The translations under genes were made by a program, and so were the position numbers. From the NCBI GenBank assembly GCA_900756575.1, contig CAAEKQ010000081.1, positions 1-23,562 of the forward strand: DNA of 23,562 nucleotides, in the 5' to 3' direction. This document shows, one piece after another, positions 6,679 to 13,216 of the stretch (the stretch's first letter is position 1; each line of letters opens with the position of its first letter). The notes under the pieces were generated by a model. The model had not been told where the DNA came from and did no database searches. It saw only the letters and a program-made list of their open reading frames with translations. The DNA comes from an uncultured Oscillospiraceae bacterium. GTDB taxonomy: Bacteria; Bacillota; Clostridia; Oscillospirales; Oscillospiraceae.

Positions 6679-7605
6679 ATGCACGTTTACGAAAGTCTCC
6701 CGGAGCTCATCGGCAACACCCCCATTTTGGAGCTGAAGCGTTCCGGCAGCGTCTGGAAGACCTGCGCGCCCATCTATGCCAAGCTGGAATATTTCAATCC
6801 CCTCGGCTCCATCAAGGATCGGGCGGCCCTTTATATGATCGACGAGGCCCAGAAGTCCGGCAAGATTCGGGAGGGCACCGTGGTCATCGAGCCGACCTCC
6901 GGCAATACCGGCATCGGCCTGGCCTATATCTGCGCCACCCGGGGCATCCATCTGGTGCTGACCATGCCCGAGAACATGAGCAAGGAGCGCCGGAGCCTGC
7001 TTGCCGCCCTGGGGGCCGAGATCGTCCTGACCCCCGCCTGGGAGGGTATGAACGGTGCGGTGAACAAGGCCCGGCAGCTCCACCGGAAGAACCCCAACTC
7101 CTTCATCCCCGACCAGTTCGGCACCCCCGCCAATGTGCAGGCCCATGTGGAGACCACCGCGCCGGAGATTCTCCGGGATCTCGACAATCAGGTGGACATT
7201 TTCGTCTCCGCCGTGGGCACCGGCGGCACCCTCACCGGCAACGCCAAGGTCTTTCGGCAGGTGAACCCGGACTGCCAGGTCATCGCCGTGGAGCCGGCTG
7301 CTTCTCCGCTGCTCAGTCAGGGGAAGATCGGCCCCCACAAAATTCAGGGCATCGGCGCGAATTTTGTTCCCGAGATTCTGGATCGGAGCCTGATTGATGA
7401 GATCATTCCGGTGGCGGATGATGATGCCTACGCCCTTTGCCGGGAGGTGGCGAAGCTTGAGGGGCTGCTGGTTGGAATTTCCTCCGGAGCTGCGCTGTGG
7501 GCGGCACGGGAGGTTGCACGGCGGCCGGAGAATCAGGGGAAGCGAATTGTTGTGATTTTGCCGGATACCGGGGAGCGGTACCTGTCGGTGAATCTTTATG
7601 GTTAA
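6679..7605 (+). CDS. cysK: Cysteine synthase (O-acetylserine sulfhydrylase)
   Basis: This 308-residue PLP enzyme makes cysteine from O-acetylserine and sulfide in the cytoplasm. Visible are the PLP lysine in GSIKDR (Lys46), the substrate-binding loop TSGNTG (residues 73-78), the phosphate-binding loop GTGGTLTG (180-187) and GISSGAA near residue 267. Length is typical for CysK/CysM. The start follows AGGAGGG. The family also includes CysM and cystathionine beta-synthase-like enzymes; overall pattern and length favour CysK. It is monocistronic, with its own promoter, a dyad in the leader, and a terminator after the stop. No serine acetyltransferase gene is adjacent. Confidence 0.93.
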   Translation: MHVYESLPELIGNTPILELKRSGSVWKTCAPIYAKLEYFNPLGSIKDRAALYMIDEAQKSGKIREGTVVIEPTSGNTGIGLAYICATRGIHLVLTMPENMSKERRSLLAALGAEIVLTPAWEGMNGAVNKARQLHRKNPNSFIPDQFGTPANVQAHVETTAPEILRDLDNQVDIFVSAVGTGGTLTGNAKVFRQVNPDCQVIAVEPAASPLLSQGKIGPHKIQGIGANFVPEILDRSLIDEIIPVADDDAYALCREVAKLEGLLVGISSGAALWAAREVARRPENQGKRIVVILPDTGERYLSVNLYG

Positions 7606-7621
7606 AGAACGATAAATGAGG

Positions 7622-7656
7622 ACGGGCAGACCGGCGGGGGCTGTCCGTTTTTCTTT
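7622..7656 (+). terminator. Intrinsic terminator of cysK
   Basis: ACGGGCAG (7622-7629) pairs with CTGTCCGT (7641-7648, one G-T pair), followed by TTTTTCTTTT. Confidence 0.8.
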
Positions 7657-7657
7657 T

Positions 7658-8303
7658 GGTTTTACGAGTTTACGGGCCGCGTTCGGCAGGCAACGACCTC
7701 CGGTGGCCATATCTTTCTTTGTTTGAAGAAAGATATGGAAGAAAGACAAACCAAGGGGGCTGCGGCCCCCGTTGGATCCCCGGGGTAATGTTTTGGGCCA
7801 TTCTGACGTGCTTTGTGCATTCCGTTCCGCAATGGTACATTTGACGCGATTAAGTCGGCTGCGGCGCTGTCGCTTATCCCCTTGCCTCTGCGTGCTGCGC
7901 CCCGAAGGCGAGGCTTCAGCATCGCCGCAGGAAGTGCCCTTGGGGTACGGGTGCGGTTGAATGCTTAATTCTTACGCAACCACCCGACTTCCGACTACAA
8001 ATTAAGTTGGTTATTCTTAAAGTTCTAACAATTCCTCTGCATTACGTGCAGTACAATCGAGTCCGTGGAAACAGTGCGAAGCACGCCCCCAAAGGGGGCC
8101 CCGGCAAGACCCAGCGGAGCGGTCTTGTTGGGGAGAGGAGGAGCAGCGGAACGACTGAGCTTTTGCCCCGAAAGGCAAAACGAAGGATGTGGAGCATGCG
8201 ACGACGAGGCACGCCTTTCTCCTCTATCTTTCGTCGTGCAACGAAAGATGGAGCCACCGGAGGTCGTCGGTCTAGTAGAGCGGTTGGTAAAAAACGTACA
8301 ACC
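7658..8303. repeat. Repeat element B: 646-bp non-coding element with terminal inverted repeats
   Basis: The ends at 7658-7752 and 8208-8303 are inverted copies of each other and of the ends of element A, each holding a 24-base palindrome (7711-7734; 8226-8249). Inside, m3, m2 and m1 appear in reversed order and strand compared with A (about 7754-7860, 7935-8015, 8045-8090). Block Y (8130-8200) and the 35-base hairpin (8099-8133) keep A's orientation. There is no credible gene inside. It fills the gap between cysK and the end of the convergent flavoprotein operon. Confidence 0.75.
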
Positions 8304-8315
8304 TAAAGAAAAAGC

Positions 8316-8344
8316 CAGAACCGACAGCCCCTCTGCCGGTTCTG
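8316..8344 (-). terminator. Terminator of the flavoprotein operon
   Basis: Reading the minus strand, CAGAACCGGCAG pairs with CTGTCGGTTCTG across an AGGGG loop, with one mismatch. GGCTTTTTCTTT follows. It lies just after the stop of the last operon gene. Confidence 0.8.
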
Positions 8345-8359
8345 ACTGAAATCAAATTC

Positions 8360-9274
8360 TCAAACAAATCTCATACACCCAATCGCAGCCGCCGCAGCGA
8401 GATAGAGGGCCGCCTTGATCATCGTGACGAGCTCAACGTGCGCATCCATCCACTTCTTCCCGGTGGAAATATTCCCTCTCGGGCAAATCCCCCGGCACCC
8501 TTCGCAGCGGATGCAGTCCGATGCATTTCTGCCCTCGCCCAGCGAAACCTCCACCGGGCAGTTCTTCGTGCAGGCGCTGCATCCCTTGCCGCACCGGCTT
8601 CGATCCCGGCGCAGAATCGCCCAGGGGAAAATGGGCAGCAGCCGGAACACCGCGCCCATGGGGCACAAAAACCGGCAGAAGAACCGCGGCTCCCAGGCCA
8701 TGCCCACCAGAATGAGCACCAGCAGCACGCAGCCGAGGCCATATCCCTCCAGCCGGAACTTCAGGGACGTTGCCATGGAGAACACATCCCAGGGGCTATA
8801 GCCGCTAAGCGAGCCGTACACCCCCAGGGCGCAGAGGATAATAATGACGGTCAAAATCCCAAAGGGCAGCCGATTCAGCCACTTTTTCACCCCGGAAGGG
8901 ATACCGGGCAGCTTCTTTTTGAGCTTTTTCTGCATTTTTTTGCTGACAAACTGCACCCCGTCGCCCAGAGCACCGAACGCGCAGACATAGCCGCAGAAGA
9001 ACCGCCCGAACATCATGGTCAGCAGACATAGGACAGCCAGGGTTTTCACAAAGCTCACGGGCTCCAACGGCTGGCTCAGTCCGATTTGGGTGAAGATATA
9101 TTTCACCCCTGAGAACGCCCCGGTGAACAGCGACGGGGTCAGGAGGAAAAACAGAATTTGCAGCCCCGCCCGGAGGTAGCTCCGGCGCTTTAGGGTCTGC
9201 TTCCGTTTCTGCGCCGCGGTCAGGGCCTTTTTCTCCCCGGATGACTGGGGGCAGAGCAGGGGTTTGATGTTCAT
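8360..9274 (-). CDS. NapH-like membrane polyferredoxin (4Fe-4S electron carrier)
   Basis: This 304-residue integral membrane iron-sulfur protein has hydrophobic segments near residues 36-55, 75-92, 138-156, 178-195 and 284-300. Two short cysteine pairs of the NapH/CcoG/NosR type, CGYVC (94-98) and CRFLCP (200-205), sit at membrane edges. Two classical clusters follow: CxxxCxxCxxxCP (228-240) and CxxCxxCxxxCP (254-265). Such proteins pass electrons between the membrane pool and periplasmic or exported redox partners (family knowledge). It is the last gene of the operon, one base after the upstream FMN-binding gene. By position it is the likely electron entry to the FMN-binding proteins (inference). 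The donor, quinol or another carrier, is not shown. Confidence 0.88.
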   Translation of the reverse strand: MNIKPLLCPQSSGEKKALTAAQKRKQTLKRRSYLRAGLQILFFLLTPSLFTGAFSGVKYIFTQIGLSQPLEPVSFVKTLAVLCLLTMMFGRFFCGYVCAFGALGDGVQFVSKKMQKKLKKKLPGIPSGVKKWLNRLPFGILTVIIILCALGVYGSLSGYSPWDVFSMATSLKFRLEGYGLGCVLLVLILVGMAWEPRFFCRFLCPMGAVFRLLPIFPWAILRRDRSRCGKGCSACTKNCPVEVSLGEGRNASDCIRCEGCRGICPRGNISTGKKWMDAHVELVTMIKAALYLAAAAAIGCMRFV

Positions 9275-9275
9275 A

Positions 9276-9764
9276 TTACGATGCCTCCTCCAATGCTGCC
9301 GCCACGGCGTTCTTGAGGCCCGTGGAGCTGAAGGTCGCGCCGGAAACGGTGTCCACCTCCGCCGACTGGGCGGCCAGGATGTCCTCTAAAATGCCCTCCG
9401 CCATGGAGAAATAGGCCGCGTCCTCGCCGGATGCGTCGTCCACGGTGATGTCCGCGATATAGCCGCCCTGGATGGTCACGGTGACGGTCACAGCGCCGCC
9501 AAAGCCCTGGGCCGACGCGGTGTAGCTGCCGTCCTGATAGGGGCCAAGCGCCGGGGCTTCTTCGGCAGCCGATGCGCTGACTGCTTCCCGTGCCGCCATC
9601 TCCGCCAAAACCTCCTGATTGTGGGCGTTGGCGGCATCCACGGCGGCCTGATTGGCGGTTTGGTTCTCCGCCCAGACCCTGGCGCTGCTTTGATACAGAC
9701 CCAGCAGGCCCAGAATCAGCCCCAGGCAGATCATCCGGGGGATCCATTGTTTTTGGTGGTTCAT
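9276..9764 (-). CDS. Single-domain exported FMN-binding protein
   Basis: This 162-residue protein has one N-terminal membrane anchor or signal (about residues 9-26). An Ala/Glu/Asn-rich probably helical linker runs to about residue 73. One FMN_bind domain follows (about 76-160), with the opening YQDGSYTASAQGFGG and the flavinylation motif VDTVSGATFSS. FMN is expected on Thr144 through a phosphoester bond made by ApbE (family knowledge). The ATG overlaps the stop of the upstream four-domain gene (ATGA) and its stop is one base before the NapH-like start, so the three should be translated together. It probably links the NapH-like protein to the larger flavoprotein (inference). Confidence 0.88.
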   Translation of the reverse strand: MNHQKQWIPRMICLGLILGLLGLYQSSARVWAENQTANQAAVDAANAHNQEVLAEMAAREAVSASAAEEAPALGPYQDGSYTASAQGFGGAVTVTVTIQGGYIADITVDDASGEDAAYFSMAEGILEDILAAQSAEVDTVSGATFSSTGLKNAVAAALEEAS

Positions 9765-11449
9765 CGTGGCCCTCCTTGGAAATTGGAAATCGTCTCGGTG
9801 ACGGAGGTAAGCTCCACGCCGCTTAGCGCCTTACTCCATGCCGTCTCTATCGCCAGGGACGAACAGGTGGCGCCGGACACCGCATCGGCACTGCCCAGGG
9901 CAATCAGGTTGTCCTTCATCTTGGTAAATGCCTTATTTAAGTACCTGAGATTGGTCTTGTCGGTGCTGGCGGTGACTTCCGCGTCGGTGATCTTGCGCTC
10001 GGTGACGATGGTGGTCTCCGTTTCGGATGCGGTGGTGGTCTTGGTGACGGTCACGGTGACGGTGAGGGTCAGATCGTAGGGGTCAAAGTCCTCGTCCTCA
10101 TCGGGCACCACGGTGGCGGTGCCGGTATAGGTCTCGGCGGTGGTCTCCACAGTGACGTTGGGGGTGGGAGACGGGGATTCCGAAGGCTCGGGGGACTGGG
10201 AAGGGCTTGGCTCCGGACTGGGGTCGGGGCTGGGGGAAGGACTGGGCGGAATCGCGCCGGAAAGCGCGTTCTCCACCGCCTCCATAATGCCCTCAGAGCT
10301 GAAGGTGGCGCCGGAAACCGCATCCACACCCGGAACCTGCCGGGCGAGAATCTTCTCAATCACGCCGGTGGCCTTGCTCAAATACGCCGGGGTTTCATCC
10401 GGGGCAGAGACGATCTCAATCGCCGTGATCTGACCGCCGGAGACGGTGACGGACACGGTGATCTCGCCGCCGTAGCCCTCGCCGGTGCCGGTATAGGTGC
10501 CGTCCAGATAGCCGTAATTGGGCGCGTCATCGGGCACGGGAATGGGCGTGGGAGCGGGGGAAGGAGAGGGCTCCTGGCTGGGCTCCGTTCCCTTGGCCGC
10601 CTGAGACAGGGCGGTTTTTACCGCGTTGATGATGCCCGTGGAGCTGTAGGTGGCACCGGAAACGGCGTCCACATTGGGGCTTTGGGCGGACAGCATGGCG
10701 GAAATCACGCTCCGGGCCGAAGCGAGATACGAAGGGGTCTCCCCGGGGGCGGAAACAATCGAAATATCGGTGATTTTGCCCTCCGCAATGGTCACGGAGA
10801 CGGTGATATATCCCCCGAAGCCCTGGGCCGAGCCGGTATAGGTGCCGTCTTCATAGCCGCCCGCAGGCGGGGTATAGTCCACGGGGGTCAGCGCCGAGGG
10901 ATTCCCGCCGCCGCTATTCGCCGGGGGCGTTTTGGTGGTGACGGCTTCGCCGGTGAGGGCATTTTCCACCGCCGCCTTGATGCCGTCGGAGCTGTAGGTG
11001 GCGCCGGAAATCGCGTCCACCTCCCAGGTCTGGGCGGCGAGAATCCGATCAATCACGCCCCTGGCCCGGGAGAAGAAGCTGGCGGTTTCCCCGGGGGCGG
11101 AGAGAATTTCAATGGCGGTAATCTGTCCGCCCACCACCGTCACCTGCACGGTGATGGTGCCGCCGTAGCCCTGGGCCGAGCCGGTATAAACCCCGTCGGG
11201 ATAGTTTCCGGTACCCTGCGCCAGTGTTTCTGCTTCGGCAGAGGGGGACGGGGCCACCACAGGATGAACGGAGGGGGCGGGCTGCGGGGTTTCCTCCTCC
11301 ACGCTGCTCTCCGCATCCAGCGAAAGAAGCGCCGGGAGCTGCTGAAGCTTCGGGGCATGGGCGCAGCCGAGAATCACCGCGCCGGTAATCAGGGCCGGAG
11401 TCAGGGGCTTTAATCCATGCTCCAGCAGCCATTTTGGATTCCAATTCAT
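9761..11449 (-). CDS. Membrane-anchored protein with four FMN-binding domains
   Basis: This 562-residue exported protein has one hydrophobic segment (about 17-30, ending ILGC, a possible lipobox at Cys29). Pro/Ser/Glu-rich linkers separate four FMN_bind domains, at about 83-167, 199-283, 314-398 and 439-543. Predicted flavinylated threonines in SGAT motifs are 151, 267, 382 and 528. Domains 1-3 are close copies (YTGSAQG or YTGTGEG, VSAP-ET or LSAPGET, VDA-SGAT). Domain 4 diverges: it starts YTGTATVVPDEDEDFD and ends SGATCSS, like the FMN domain of the SLH protein in the same operon. A PSPSP-type linker (401-430) precedes it. The ATG at 11449 is chosen over an upstream in-frame start because GGGAGGAATGCCGC precedes it and it overlaps the upstream stop by ATGA. 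Likely role: a flavin wire across the cell wall (inference). Confidence 0.88.
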   Translation of the reverse strand: MNWNPKWLLEHGLKPLTPALITGAVILGCAHAPKLQQLPALLSLDAESSVEEETPQPAPSVHPVVAPSPSAEAETLAQGTGNYPDGVYTGSAQGYGGTITVQVTVVGGQITAIEILSAPGETASFFSRARGVIDRILAAQTWEVDAISGATYSSDGIKAAVENALTGEAVTTKTPPANSGGGNPSALTPVDYTPPAGGYEDGTYTGSAQGFGGYITVSVTIAEGKITDISIVSAPGETPSYLASARSVISAMLSAQSPNVDAVSGATYSSTGIINAVKTALSQAAKGTEPSQEPSPSPAPTPIPVPDDAPNYGYLDGTYTGTGEGYGGEITVSVTVSGGQITAIEIVSAPDETPAYLSKATGVIEKILARQVPGVDAVSGATFSSEGIMEAVENALSGAIPPSPSPSPDPSPEPSPSQSPEPSESPSPTPNVTVETTAETYTGTATVVPDEDEDFDPYDLTLTVTVTVTKTTTASETETTIVTERKITDAEVTASTDKTNLRYLNKAFTKMKDNLIALGSADAVSGATCSSLAIETAWSKALSGVELTSVTETISNFQGGPR

Positions 11450-11958
11450 GCGGCATTCCTCCCATAGGATAGGTTCGGCAGGCGGCTGACCACAAACTGG
11501 GCCGCCAATCCCGTCAGCGCGCCGGTGAGCACCGATACCGCCAGAAGCGCCGGCAGATACAGCCACACCACCGTGGTTTTCATGATGAGCATCGCCGCAA
11601 ACAGCTGGCCCACGTTATGGCTCATGGCGCCAAATACGCTGCCCAGCCAGAGCTGATGGGGCTTTAGAAGCTTCCGGAGAAGCAGCATCATGCAGTAGCA
11701 GAACATCCCGCCCGCGAAGCTGTAAAGAATTGTGGTCATCTGCCCGGAAAAGACGCTGCCCAGAAAAATCCGCGCCAGCAGAATCATCAGCGTGTTCCCG
11801 GGGCCAAGCACCGCCATGGCATAGACGGTGATGATATTCGCAAGGCCCAGCTTCATGCCGGGAACCGGGGCAATTTGGGGCAGCTGGGCCTCCACCATAA
11901 AGATGATCAGCGCCAGGGCCGTGAGCAGGGCCATATGGCAAAGTCGTTTTGTTTTCAT
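11446..11958 (-). CDS. Gx transporter family / PF07456-type membrane protein
   Basis: This 170-residue protein is almost entirely hydrophobic, with five or six membrane segments. It carries the string PVPGMKLGLANIITVYA, characteristic of the family once called heptaprenyl diphosphate synthase component I and now often named Gx transporter. The family resembles ECF-type substrate-binding membrane proteins (family knowledge). The start and stop both overlap neighbours by ATGA (apbE upstream, four-FMN gene downstream), so it belongs to the flavoprotein operon. In this setting it might supply a flavin or quinone-related molecule outside the membrane, but the substrate is not shown. Confidence 0.82.
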   Translation of the reverse strand: MKTKRLCHMALLTALALIIFMVEAQLPQIAPVPGMKLGLANIITVYAMAVLGPGNTLMILLARIFLGSVFSGQMTTILYSFAGGMFCYCMMLLLRKLLKPHQLWLGSVFGAMSHNVGQLFAAMLIMKTTVVWLYLPALLAVSVLTGALTGLAAQFVVSRLPNLSYGRNAA

Positions 11959-13079
11959 GAAGCCTCCGTTACCACATGGATTTCCGCGTTTTCATAGCTG
12001 CCCAGGGGCTGGAACAGGGATTCTGCCCCCTGGGAGACGTAAATTTCGTTCTGATCGGTGATGAAAATGAACTCGAAGCCGCCGTTTTCCCGCCAATAGT
12101 CGATGGCGCCGCTCAGGCCCATGACGAACAGCGCGGTGCTGAGTCCATCGCCGGTGAGGGCGGAACCCGAGAGGACGGTGACGGAGATCAGGCCGTTTTT
12201 GGCGGGATAGCCGGTGCCGGGGTTGAGAATGTGCCAGTAGATTTCCCCGTCGTCCCCCTCAAAATAGCGCTCATAGCCGCCGGAGGTGTCGATGGAAAGG
12301 TCGGTGGCGGAGACCACGCCCGCATAGGCGGAGGTATCGTTGGGGTCCTGTAGGGCAATGCGCCAGGCCGAGCCGTCGGGCTTGGAGCCGATGGCCCGGA
12401 TGGTGCTGCTGCCCAGGTTCAGAAGGGCGGAGGTCACGCCTGCATCCTGTAAAATTTCGGCGGCCCGGTCGCCTGCGTAGCCCTTTGCCACGGCACCCAA
12501 ATCCAGCTGAGCGTCGGCGGGCAGGGTGGCGGTATTGCCGTCCAGTGTAATGGCGGAATCGTCCACCAGAGGGAGAAGACCGTCAATCGCTTCCTGATCG
12601 GGAATCTGATAGTCCCCGGTGGTGAAGCCCCAGGCCAGGGACAGGGGATAGCTGGTAAGCTCCAGTGCGCCGCCCGTGGTACCGCCCAGAGCCAGAGCTT
12701 TCCTTAAAAGGTCGGCGGTGGCGTCGGACAGGGGGACGGACTTACCCTCGGCGTGGTTCAGCTGATAGATTTCACTTTCCGTATTGGTTACGGACAGGCG
12801 GGAATCCAGGTCGGAGATCATCGAAGAAATGTCATGGAGGGCGGACTGCGCCCCCGGGCCGTAGGCCTTCATGGTCATGTAGGTGTCCATGGCGAACAGG
12901 TCGGTGGAGAATTCCGCGTCGGCGGCAACGTTAGAAGTTGTCGTTTCCGCTGCGGACTCTGCGGAGACGGCAGGGGTGGTGCTTGTTACTGGTGCGGAAG
13001 AAGATGATGCTGTGCTTCCGCAGGCGGACAGGGTGAGCAGGAGACATAGCCCCAGGGAGATGGATTTTGTATGGTGCAA
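11955..13079 (-). CDS. apbE: FAD:protein FMN transferase (ApbE), lipoprotein
   Basis: This 374-residue exported enzyme transfers FMN from FAD onto the threonine of SGAT motifs, using a divalent metal. It has a short signal with lipobox LSAC (Cys20), a Ser/Thr linker to about residue 55, then the ApbE domain. Recognisable motifs are MDTYMTM, LDLGAVAKGYAGDRAAEIL, SIDTSGGYERYF, HILNPGTGYP and GDGLSTALFVMG. The usual N-x-G-G loop reads NLGSSTIRAIG here. The start is assigned to TTG at 13079: an upstream ATG would add 22 residues before the signal peptide, while AGAGGG sits seven bases before the TTG. Its substrates are encoded next door: six SGAT sites in three proteins. No promoter is evident in the 137-bp gap to the SLH gene, so it is probably co-transcribed. 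Confidence 0.92.
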   Translation of the reverse strand: MHHTKSISLGLCLLLTLSACGSTASSSSAPVTSTTPAVSAESAAETTTSNVAADAEFSTDLFAMDTYMTMKAYGPGAQSALHDISSMISDLDSRLSVTNTESEIYQLNHAEGKSVPLSDATADLLRKALALGGTTGGALELTSYPLSLAWGFTTGDYQIPDQEAIDGLLPLVDDSAITLDGNTATLPADAQLDLGAVAKGYAGDRAAEILQDAGVTSALLNLGSSTIRAIGSKPDGSAWRIALQDPNDTSAYAGVVSATDLSIDTSGGYERYFEGDDGEIYWHILNPGTGYPAKNGLISVTVLSGSALTGDGLSTALFVMGLSGAIDYWRENGGFEFIFITDQNEIYVSQGAESLFQPLGSYENAEIHVVTEAS

Positions 13080-13165
13080 AAGGATACCCTCTTTCAAAAT
13101 TTGGTGTCGTGACAGGCACAAGCCAACGAAAAAGCGGATTTGCAAAACCCTTTTTTAGCTCGCTT

Positions 13166-13195
13166 GTGCCGGGGAACGGAAATGTCCCCCGGCAC
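13166..13195. other. Hairpin between the SLH flavoprotein gene and apbE
   Basis: A perfect 9-bp stem, GTGCCGGGG and CCCCGGCAC, has a 12-base loop. No T-run follows in either direction, so it may be a partial attenuator or an RNA-stability element that lowers expression of the distal genes. It is not a clear terminator. Confidence 0.55.
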
Positions 13196-13216
13196 GGTGA
13201 AACGTATAAACTTGGA

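Noticed and set aside
5343..8303. CRISPR array suggested by the regularly spaced 59-bp units and short palindromes
   Set aside because: The units are diverged along their whole length, there are no constant repeats with variable spacers, and no cas genes are present.
8007..8349. Short open frames within repeat element B
   Set aside because: They read through the hairpins and terminal repeat, and the corresponding frames are not kept in copy A.
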